From Platerodrilus igneus (Eukaryota; Arthropoda; Insecta; Coleoptera; Lycidae): DNA of 64,000 bases. Of the stretch, positions 56,569 through 64,000 are shown piece by piece. The stretch spans positions 2,592,893 to 2,656,892 of the forward strand of contig JARFIW010000658.1 in the NCBI GenBank assembly GCA_036346225.1. Direction: 5' to 3'. Below the pieces are notes generated by a model that saw only the letters and a list, made by a program, of their open reading frames with translations, was not told the DNA's origin and searched no databases. How positions within the stretch are numbered: the stretch's first letter is position 1; each line of letters starts with the position of its first letter. A program made the translations under genes and the position numbers.

Positions 56569-56871
56569 TCATCCGTTTTTTGAATCCCCCGGATAAGGTT
56601 TCAAGTACAAGGCGCTACCTTTCTTGTGAGGCTTTAAATACAATCCGCTGCCGACTTTTTTCTCTTCCATGGCTCTGTTGTGACGCGCGTTCTCGTCGAA
56701 ATACCTCTTTGCATTTTTGGCCGAATTGATGGCGTTTGCGACGCTCGACGCTCCGCCGGCCAGTGCTCCGAGCGCCGAAAGACCCGCAAATATCGGAATC
56801 AAAGGCAATAAGCCTCCTCGCATGGGCACCGGTATTATGCGCGGTACTTTAATTTTCGAACGACCTCCCAT
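56569..56871 (-). CDS. pX-like small hydrophobic/basic virion protein
   Basis: Intact, 100 residues. A basic start (GGRSKIKVPRIIPVPMRGG) is followed by a hydrophobic Ala/Gly-rich stretch (LLPLIPIFAGLSALGALAGG, about residues 21-40), an amphipathic helix (ANAINSAKNAKRYFDE) and two copies of a GS.LYLKP motif at the end. This is the typical layout of adintovirus/Polinton core or membrane-active proteins compared with adenovirus pX/pVI. Intact frame between protease and PLA2. Role in membrane or core interaction is inferred from the family. Confidence 0.82.
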   Translation of the reverse strand: MGGRSKIKVPRIIPVPMRGGLLPLIPIFAGLSALGALAGGASSVANAINSAKNAKRYFDENARHNRAMEEKKVGSGLYLKPHKKGSALYLKPYPGDSKNG

Positions 56872-56879
56872 CCTGTTGA

Positions 56880-57482
56880 CTATAATTTTGCAGCATTCAT
56901 CGCGCTCGAAATGAGACGATTATGCGAAGCATCTCCGTGTCCTTTACTCTTGATGCTTTGTTTTCTGATTTCTTTAGATATTTTACTTATAAGACCGCCT
57001 CTGAAGGAGCATTTTCTGCCGACGTTACCGTTATTGTCTTTGAATTTACCCGAGCATCGACGTACTCGACGTCGTCGTTTTTGTCGTCGTCGTCGTCCTC
57101 CTCGCTGTCGACGATCCAGTTTCACGGCCATTTTCTTGTCTATTCCCATTCCTAGTTTGCGTTTCGCTTTCATTGCAGCCGTTACGCCCAACGCTGCGAG
57201 CTTCTCGGACCACTTAGAATCTTTGGCCTTGATTCGCCGCCAAGCCGCTTCTTGCAAGACCTTGTCGGCCTCGTGCCTGCGCTCCACGTCTTTGTGATGC
57301 GAATACGCGATGTCGTGCTGCTTGCACGCTTCGTCTAGAGGATTAATACCTTTGTCTCCGCGATTTAAACGCTCTTGTAGCCTGGTTCCGGGACCGCAGA
57401 AGTTATGACCAGGAAGGTGCAGTTCGAAGGGCAATTTATTTAAGAGGTTGTTGAACAACCCTTCACCCCCGTGTACCAACAT
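56880..57482 (-). CDS. Phospholipase A2-domain virion protein
   Basis: Intact, 200 residues. An N-terminal PLA2 domain: LPGHNFCGPGT (Ca2+-binding loop) and DEACKQHDIAYS (catalytic His-Asp) at about residues 22-65, as in the VP1 unique region of parvoviruses and in Polintons. After this come a Lys-rich helix and a very basic Arg-rich segment (about residues 124-143). In parvoviruses such a domain opens endosomal membranes during entry; here the same role is inferred. The best preserved enzymatic gene of the element. It ends 8 bp before the pX-like start. Confidence 0.93.
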   Translation of the reverse strand: MLVHGGEGLFNNLLNKLPFELHLPGHNFCGPGTRLQERLNRGDKGINPLDEACKQHDIAYSHHKDVERRHEADKVLQEAAWRRIKAKDSKWSEKLAALGVTAAMKAKRKLGMGIDKKMAVKLDRRQRGGRRRRQKRRRRVRRCSGKFKDNNGNVGRKCSFRGGLISKISKEIRKQSIKSKGHGDASHNRLISSAMNAAKL

Positions 57483-57574
57483 TGACTAACATCTCTCCTG
57501 CAATAACGTAAATTTAAATATATATATATATAAAAATAACTGCATACAGAATAAATTTTATTTACAAAAAAGGA
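57483..57574. other. Intergenic spacer with poly(A) signals
   Basis: A (TA)n run and AATAAA-like sequence between the PLA2 start and the end of the next minus-strand gene. Confidence 0.5.
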
Positions 57575-58688
57575 TCATACACTATCTTTAAAATACAAAG
57601 GTTTCATTTCGACATTTAAATTCTTTTGATATAAACATAATACGTCATCGACAATTTCGTGAGGGAAATGGCGCGTGATTTCTAATAAGCCGAGTCTGTT
57701 GATGTCGTAAAGAACGTTTAGGGTACTTAGGGATGGATTTCCAAATACGTATTCGCTTATCATCTCGACTCGACATAAGATTTGATCCTGCACGTTTGAA
57801 TAAAGTCCAGTATCCTCGAGGAGGGGGACGCCTTCACCTCCATCGTCGTCGCCGTCGCCGCTACTGCTCTTGCACCTGTTATACGCGTAAGCTCCGAACT
57901 CTTCGGGAAGGCAAGTGGCGACGCACTCTATATTTCTATCGTAGAACTCTTGAAATTCTTGTCCTTTCAATATTTCTAATTTGAGCATTATAAGAGGCGC
58001 TAGAGTAAACACTTTTGCAAATTCTTCGCGGGAGAGAGAAATTCGCGCAACATTGTATCCGGATCCTGTTGTTGTTGATTCTAATGCGGCGAGAGCCGCA
58101 GCAGTTTTTTGCACCTCGACTCTATGAATGGACTCGTATTCGTTTTAAATTCCACTTCCAAGTATCCGTCGATCGTCTGATGCATTTCACGCCTCCAGTG
58201 CCATACGTCTGCGACTACGGAGGCGGCGGTAGCGCCTGCAGATGCAACCGTGGCAGTATCCGAGCGGTTGGAAAAAATTTTTCTAAATTTATGTTCGATA
58301 TTGATAGACGACAAATCTTTCCACTCGTTTTCGTCCATTTGCAATTCGCCTTCTTTACAAAATCTGTTGGGGCATATAAGTCTGATAACAGGGCTAAAAT
58401 CCATATTGCTCTTTCGTTTGGTTAAGCCCACTTCGATCGTATGACCGTGAGCGCACCATTGCGCATTCTCCTTGGAGGAATTCAATCGGTATTCGGTGCT
58501 ACATATCAGGGGATCCATCGCCTGATCGTCATCGTAGACATGAATACCTGACAAAACTTGCGGTGATCCAGATACTGCACACGTAGATGATGATGATGAC
58601 GAAATTACGTCATCATCATCGTTATTTAAAATACTTGACTGTCGTCACCACTTGTATGATTATTTTCGTCTTGAATATACTTCACCAT
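57575..58688 (-). pseudogene. Unknown Polinton protein, probably one gene with two frameshifts
   Basis: Pieces 58081-58554 and 57575-58114 overlap in different frames, and a start with MVKYIQDENN lies at 58688, in a third. The amino-acid sense runs smoothly from one piece to the next at about 58100, so a single gene of about 370 residues is likely. The first part has CAHGHTIEV, VIRLIC and ELQMDENEWKDL; the second has two FxxxxL helical blocks and an Asp-rich loop. No known enzyme motif. The spacing of small beta-like segments could fit a DNA-binding fold, but that is only a guess. Confidence 0.5.
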
Positions 58689-58895
58689 AATTGCTATTTA
58701 ATTAAGTGCAAAATTTCACGCACACATACACACCCTGAACGAAGATACCTCCCGGTTAGAACTGAAAATTATTTTGCATGCGTAGGTTTTCGTTCGAGCT
58801 CAAACGATGTTGCTCATGCGCGCATAGTTTATTTTTATATTTGTAATAGATGTAGTATGCCCACGCTCCTATTAATTGCATAAGTACGATGTGTT

Positions 58896-59645
58896 CTAAA
58901 TACGTCCATACACCATCTGAACTATCAAATTCTCGATCTTTTTTTCTCGCTCTCTTTCTCTTTCGAAGGCGATTCGTTTATGATTCCATGGCATGACGTA
59001 CCATTCGGTCTCCGTAAAACTGCTATTATATTTAAATCTTATTTTAAACATCAGAAAAGGATCGATGCCAACTCCGTCTCCGACACAATCGCCCGCGGAT
59101 CCATTGTTCAACCATTCGGCACCGTCGTCGTCGTCGTCGTCGCCGTCCTCGCCGTCGCCGGATCCATCTACGTTTTCTATTTCTCGTCGTCGTTGAAGGC
59201 GTCCTCCTCCTCCTCCTAGATAACTTTTATAAATTAAAAGGTCTCTCGATACCGCGGACGATGACGACGACGACGACGTCTCTGATGATGGCGATAAGGG
59301 AACCTCTTCCGAATGGTTCTGTTGCTGCTGCTGCCATTGCTGTTGCAGCTGCATGGTAATTAATTCCATACGTTTCCAATCTTTAGAGCGAGAGCATCTT
59401 ATTTGTTGTTGTTGTTGTGACTACTCGGACTTCGACAATGCCAAAACGTCTTTATTTTCAACAACCTCGAAACATACGAATGCATTCGGAGGATCTACGG
59501 GAACCGGATTTCTTTGCCAGGAGGGCACGCTCGGTTTAAATATGTATAGGTAATTATTACATATTAAAGAGTAGGCGAGATATGCTGCGACGGCTGCGGG
59601 CGGTCCTTTAGGAGTCATTTCGAACAATGAGCATTTTAATTGCAT
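58896..59645 (-). pseudogene. Unknown low-complexity protein with one in-frame amber stop
   Basis: The frames 59421-59645 and 58896-59369 are in the same reading frame, separated only by TAG at 59421-59423 and a short Gln-rich stretch. One gene of about 250 codons with a single nonsense change (or read-through) is the simplest reading. It starts directly after the TGA of the next gene upstream. The first half is ordinary (LIYKSYL and VPVDPPNAFVCFEVVE occur), followed by poly-Gln, poly-Ser, poly-Gly and poly-Asp runs. Function unknown. Confidence 0.5.
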
Positions 59646-59924
59646 TCATAGGTTTTTATTGCAGGGCTGCGATGTGTTGTTGTGCGCGCGTACATATGGG
59701 GTAGAACATGCGCATTCAGGACACGATTTTATTTGCAGAGGAGGTCCATCTATCTGATCTGCATGCGACGACGATTGTAAGCCATGCGCTAAACAATAGC
59801 GATGCGTCCATAATTGTTTTTGCAAATACTCCGGTAATTTATCAAAATTTCTGGCGACGTCTTTACTTGCATGCCTCTCGATATACTCGAGCGGTAATTT
59901 CGTAAGATCCTCGACCGTCAACAT
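59646..59924 (-). CDS. Unknown 92-residue protein
   Basis: Intact. A helical Leu-rich start (LTVEDLTKLPLEYIERH and FDKLPEYLQKQLW) is followed by a Cys-containing tail (CPECAC). The N-terminal pattern recalls short F-box/SOCS-like helices of viral adaptor proteins, but too weakly to name it. The stop is immediately followed by the start codon of the next gene. Confidence 0.5.
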   Translation of the reverse strand: MLTVEDLTKLPLEYIERHASKDVARNFDKLPEYLQKQLWTHRYCLAHGLQSSSHADQIDGPPLQIKSCPECACSTPYVRAHNNTSQPCNKNL

Positions 59925-59998
59925 TCTTCTATATTACAAACGTATATGATTATTAAAATAAACATATCATCTCGTAGACAATTTTCTTATCCCCTTCC

Positions 59999-60794
59999 TT
60001 AAGAATGCATACTATAGGTTCCTGCATGATTTATATTGACGCCTAAATTTAATATTCTCGAAAGAGCTAACCCGCTCTGCTTTTCGGTATATTCGTCCAG
60101 TTTATTGTTCAATTCCTGAATGGCTTCGGGTTTAACTTGAGTTTGAAAGTCTTCAATTTTAAAATTTTATAATTTTTAGTAGTAAAATGTCTGAGCGATG
60201 ACGACGATGATGATGATGACGATGTATCCACGGCTTCTGAAGACGATGATGTTGATGCGTTGGGCTTTACGTATTCACCGTTAAACACGAAATTAATTTT
60301 AAGAGATCCAAATTTTCTCAAACATTTTCTCAAACGTCGCTCTATTAGGGCGAATGCATCTTCTAAAAATTGCATGGGATCTATGTGATATAAATTGACC
60401 ACAGCACTCGAACGTATCCTGCGGGCGAAAGCCGATTTCAAATCGACCCACACGATATTGTTCGACGTTCTACGTCTTTTGACATTCTTCTTTGATGTTA
60501 ATCTATCGAAATTTTCAGCAGGATCGTCGACTTCGACGTCGTTCGCATAACCCTCGTCGTCGTCCTTCGCACTAGTATTATCGCCGGATCCATTTTTTAC
60601 TAATACCTGCCCTCTGATCGCCCTATCACGCTTGCTTTTTGCATTAGAAACGATCTGATTACATTTCAGATTTAGCAGCATCGATTCATAGTGACGTTTT
60701 CGACCTACGTTGCAAGCACTTTTCAATTGTTTTAAAATTGCACGCGTTGAGGTAGCGCGTCTGGAATTTTTAATTCGTCCGAAGCTTGAGACAT
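59999..60794 (-). pseudogene. Stand-alone relative of the PolB N-terminal domain, frameshifted
   Basis: The main frame 60109-60726 carries WVDLKSAFARRIRSSAVVNL and DPMQFLEDAFALIERRL....SLKINFVFNGEYV, the same scheme as SAFKSRIQTAQIIN...FIEDCKKLI....LKINVVLACDF in PolB at 45930-46110. After a shift at about 60150 the frame (to the stop at 59999) has SGLALSRILNLGVNINHAGTYS, matching GSGFTLSEILFLNVNINK of PolB. The start is likely MSQASDELKIP at 60794, with a shift at about 60730. So a second copy of this domain exists without polymerase. It ends in the region where PolB would continue. Confidence 0.7.
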
Positions 60795-61102
60795 TTTTTA
60801 CACTTTCGACACACGATGTTTACCGTTCGAATAATTACACAATAATAAATAGAAAAATATTTTGGATATTCTTTTACCAAGACGACGAAACTATTATTCG
60901 TAGTAGGGGAGAAATTTTTTTCAAATACAAACGCAGCACGCAATTTTTCTTATCGACACCTGTAATAAAAACCTTGCGGTTATTTCCCCCAGCCTTATTC
61001 TTCTTATACTTCATCATAATTGCCTACGACACATCGAGCGTAACATTTTTCAAATTATTAAAAGATTACTTGAAACGTCTTGCACGTGTCCGATGAGATA
61101 AT
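60795..61102. other. Right subterminal non-coding region
   Basis: Probable promoter region of the minus-strand set. Contains the inverted partners of left-arm segments 42924-43000 and 43166-43280. Confidence 0.6.
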
Positions 61103-61629
61103 CCCGAAAACACACTCTTAAAACAAAAACACGTTCGCACCACTTGCGCGCCCCTTACGATATTTCGTCTTAGACTAAAACACGCACGCCCCCCCTACAC
61201 ATCTATACACATAACGATACATACCTTTCTTTTCGAAAATAAAACAACAACAACACCGCCCCCCCGATCGATATCTACACACACACTTTTATCATGAGGG
61301 CGGCGGCACGACTTCCACGTTAACTTCACCGACAAACCATACATACCCTACACCCTACACGCACACACCTGCACATACATACCTCTCTTTTATATAATAC
61401 GCACACCCTTTACAAGATATTTATGATCCTTTTAAAAAGGGCCGGCCAGCTTCTCCATAGCCATACTATCGTTATCCTCAAACCTAACTAATACTAACAC
61501 ACACACACACCTACACATACATGACCTTCACACATACATACTTCTCTTTTCCATAATACACACACCCTTTACAAGATATTTATGACCCTTTAAAAAGGGC
61601 TGTCCCAGCTTCTCCATAGTTATACTACT
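61103..61629 (-). repeat. Right terminal inverted repeat
   Basis: Inverted match to 42404-42923, ending ATACTACT just before the target duplication. Differences from the left copy are mostly one- or two-base indels in runs, for example at the GCCGCC and G7-type runs. Confidence 0.95.
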
Positions 61630-61635
61630 GTTAAT
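61630..61635. repeat. Target site duplication, right (GTTAAT)
   Basis: Identical to 42398-42403. Confidence 0.95.
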
Positions 61636-64000
61636 GTATTATTGTTTTATTTCTTGTACATATTTAGGACTGAACAAGTTGTAAGTATTCTTGTATTTAG
61701 ATAATAAGATTTTATTCTGGACAGTTTAAAATGCTAAGGTTTGTACTGTACTATATGTAAATTGACGCCTTGTGTACACCACGTTAAACCGAACTATCAC
61801 GTAAATGTGTTTTTGACTTTTGTAAATAGTCTTTCCGGACTGTATGCAGATTATATAGTTTTTACTAAGGTTCCAATTTGTTATTTTGGTATCATTCACC
61901 CCACTCTACGACGTTTTTGAGCTAGCCCAAAATCTAATACTTTTGGTATTCGATTCTACCATTCTGTCCCTGTTTTGTTGCAGTATTCAGTGTAGGTAAT
62001 TAATCATCTTTACTGAGTTTACTGCTTTCTTTCGTGTTTACACGGAATACCATAACACATTTTTAACAAATTTTTATGTCATTGTCAAAACTATTTTTGA
62101 AACTATTTTATTCAAGCTGAGTACGACAAATTTTATATTTTAAATACTGCCTATTAACTTTATTGATTTAATTTTTTTGAGAAAGTTTTTAAATAAAATC
62201 GAAACGTTCGAATCCAGCAAATGAAAATTTAATATCGTTCGAACGACATATATCCCAACAAATAAAAACATCAATCTATCCAAATTTTCTTTTGGAAATT
62301 CGAAGATGTAGAAGTAGCACGGGCAGCAACTAAAAGACACTACAGTTAGTTAGTTGTTTAATTTCCAAGCAGTTGGTTTAATTTTGTTCTTTTTAATCAT
62401 CCTCAAAATATTTATAACACTATACGCTACCAAAACCATTGCGACAAAATGACGACGTCGAAACGGCCAGCGTCGAAATAACCCCCGCCGAAAGGTCCGC
62501 ACCGAAACGGATGATACCAAAACGATCGTGCCGAAACGGTCGCGCCAAAACGGTTGCGCCGAATCGGCGGTGAATGTAGAATTTACATGTTTTTTGAATG
62601 TCAAGAAGGGGTGTAATTATGTATACCTTGAGAAAAAAGGTCACGTCTGTGGTGGGAGTAGGGCGTCTTTGATGCTTCTGCGTATTGAAATTTAGAGACA
62701 TAACGTAATTTACATAGAAATTTTGAGAAATGAAGGTTGGAAGGCATAAAGTTGCACTTTTTATATTTTGGAAAATTTATTGTATCTTTGAACCACTATA
62801 TCTTGGTTAACCATTGTGTAAAACAATATTTTTGATCAGTAAAATTTAAAAAAGGTTCTACGCTCTTCAACTTTGTGAATAGGTGTATTCCGCCAAAAAC
62901 CGAGGGATAAGACGTTATAAGCAAAAAGCAAAAAAATCAGAAAATTCAAAGGATTTTCAACTACCTCAAGTTCAGATACCTACTCAGATTATATTTAGAG
63001 CAAGCCTCAAGTCGCTCGTGGCTAATTTCTTTGCTATGTTGATTAGATAAAGCATAACAAGCAACTGTTTAATTGAAATTATAACCAGAGCTCGCAAGTT
63101 AAAACAGAACAAGCATGCGCATGCATTAGTTTATAATTTCGACTTGGTAAAAAAGCAACAGACATAATACAGGGCGTGTCGTGTTTTAAACAACTTAAAA
63201 CTAAATTTATTTATGATTTAACTGCGTTAAGAATTTTAACACGTTACAATTTTAGTTGCTGTTGTTATTCTTTCACTACATTTCTTATCCTAATTAAATC
63301 TTTGATTTTTATCGTGCCTTTGTTTAAGGTAAAGTATATAATAATCGATTCTTACTATAGGTTGAAATATGCCATGCTAAAAATAGTGTAGCTTGTTTCA
63401 ATTAGTTCAGCTCAAAGCGATTTGGTTCTAAGCAGGATGGTGAAAAGGAGTTACACATATAGATGGTATTTAATAACAAAAGTAACTTACTGAATATAGA
63501 TTTTGTAGTCTTTTACAGTCTTTATGTACGTAATCCAAAGATAGTTTATACACTCCTTGCAGCCCCAATGGTCCCTTAGCACACCGACCGATATAAGTAT
63601 TAAAACCTTTTCGCTGACATTCCCGACTACATCTCTTAATCCAATAGCAGTAGAATCCAATTCTTCACCAACCACGATTATTTCCAAGAAAAGCCAAAAT
63701 CCTTTAGCATAGTCCTATCCTCTTTTCGTCGTTGTAACATACAAACTGAACTAGAACATCTTATTTGCCTAATTTACTCATGTCCAAATGCTCTCGTCAA
63801 CTTCTTAATTTCTAATTACCCACGCAAATTTCACTTTCTCCTAAAAGAAATAACGACAACCAAATTTCCTGTCCACTAGGTTACGAAACTGTTTGAACCA
63901 GCACACACGCAGGCGCCTCACATTGAGAACAATACGACTAAGACCAAGCCCAAGACCACATCCTACCCCTACGCACCATAATTACACAATACACTACGAA
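61636..64000. other. Right flank, no gene recognised
   Basis: AT-rich with short frames only. The one structured piece is the minisatellite at 62427-62570. Confidence 0.5.
62427..62570 (+). repeat. 14-16 bp minisatellite (CCGAAACGGTCGCG-like)
   Basis: About ten degenerate units, each with a C(C/G)AAA(A/C)(C/G)G core, GC-rich against the AT-rich surroundings. On the minus strand it reads as a pseudo-protein with repeated FRR, an effect of the repeat. Confidence 0.75.

Larger units (their letters stand above)
42404..61629. mobile_element. Polinton/Maverick (adintovirus-like) element
   Basis: A 19,226-bp unit starting AG and ending CT, bounded by the 6-bp duplication GTTAAT, with about 520-bp terminal inverted repeats. 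It encodes protein-primed PolB, an rve-type integrase with chromodomain, an FtsK/HerA ATPase, adenain-type protease, a jelly-roll capsid set, PLA2 and a pX-like protein. PolB and the spliced small gene are on the plus strand, everything from the integrase rightward on the minus strand. Length, termini, duplication size and gene set all fit the family. Many genes carry stops or frameshifts while several small ones are intact, so the copy is recently inactivated or affected by assembly indels. It is CpG-richer than its AT-rich flanks. Confidence 0.96.

Noticed and set aside
56911..57297. 128-codon plus-strand frame inside the PLA2 gene
   Set aside because: Shadow of the Arg/Lys-rich minus-strand PLA2 protein, which has real motifs.
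58015..58425. 136-codon plus-strand frame
   Set aside because: Opposite the unknown minus-strand Polinton gene; no motif, and all genes of this region are on the minus strand.

Overview
The window is AT-rich nuclear DNA of an invertebrate animal, most likely an arthropod and probably an insect. This is inferred from the mobile elements: an insect-type Polinton, an RTE-like LINE, a gypsy-like pol remnant, IS630/mariner-like and MULE-like transposase remnants, and a tRNA-derived SINE. No host protein-coding gene, tRNA, rRNA or CRISPR could be supported. Almost everything recognisable is mobile or formerly mobile, and most of it is broken by small indels and stops.

The centrepiece is a whole Polinton/Maverick (adintovirus-like) element at 42404-61629 (19,226 bp). 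It begins AG and ends CT, is flanked by a perfect 6-bp target duplication (GTTAAT at 42398-42403 and 61630-61635), and has terminal inverted repeats of about 520 bp. Plus-strand genes in the left third are a small spliced gene with a 63-nt intron, two unknown genes, and a protein-primed family-B DNA polymerase broken by stops and frameshifts. Minus-strand genes fill the rest, listed from low to high coordinate: integrase with chromodomain, a fibre-like protein with DAVNK repeats, a conserved Polinton protein of unknown function, FtsK/HerA packaging ATPase, a probable double-jelly-roll capsid protein, a small Gln-rich protein, a probable minor-capsid jelly-roll protein, an adenain-type cysteine protease, a pX-like small protein, a phospholipase A2 protein, several unknowns, and a stand-alone relative of the polymerase N-terminal domain. 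This is the gene set of a virion-forming element: replication (PolB), insertion (integrase), packaging (ATPase), maturation (protease), shell (two jelly-roll proteins) and probably entry (PLA2, fibre). PLA2, pX-like, the 245-residue jelly-roll protein and part of the capsid gene remain open. PolB, integrase, ATPase, protease and fibre are disrupted, so this copy is probably dead or its assembly carries indel errors.

Left of the Polinton: 6.8-8.1 kb holds a gypsy integrase remnant interrupted by an antisense SINE with an 11-bp target duplication. A 3.44-kb segment is tandemly duplicated at 8786-15668 with 12-bp microhomology at its breakpoints. A degraded LTR retrotransposon lies at about 14.6-20.5 kb (gag remnant, polypurine tract, diverged long LTRs). 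An RTE-like LINE with an internally deleted RT lies at 21.3-24.2 kb, followed by tandem copies of its 3' end. An unidentified decayed coding repeat occurs in several copies and both orientations at 29.1-33.6 kb. Three DDE transposase remnants lie at 39.2-41.9 kb. Right of the Polinton (61636-64000) only a 14-16 bp minisatellite was found. Remaining intervals are AT-rich with short chance ORFs.
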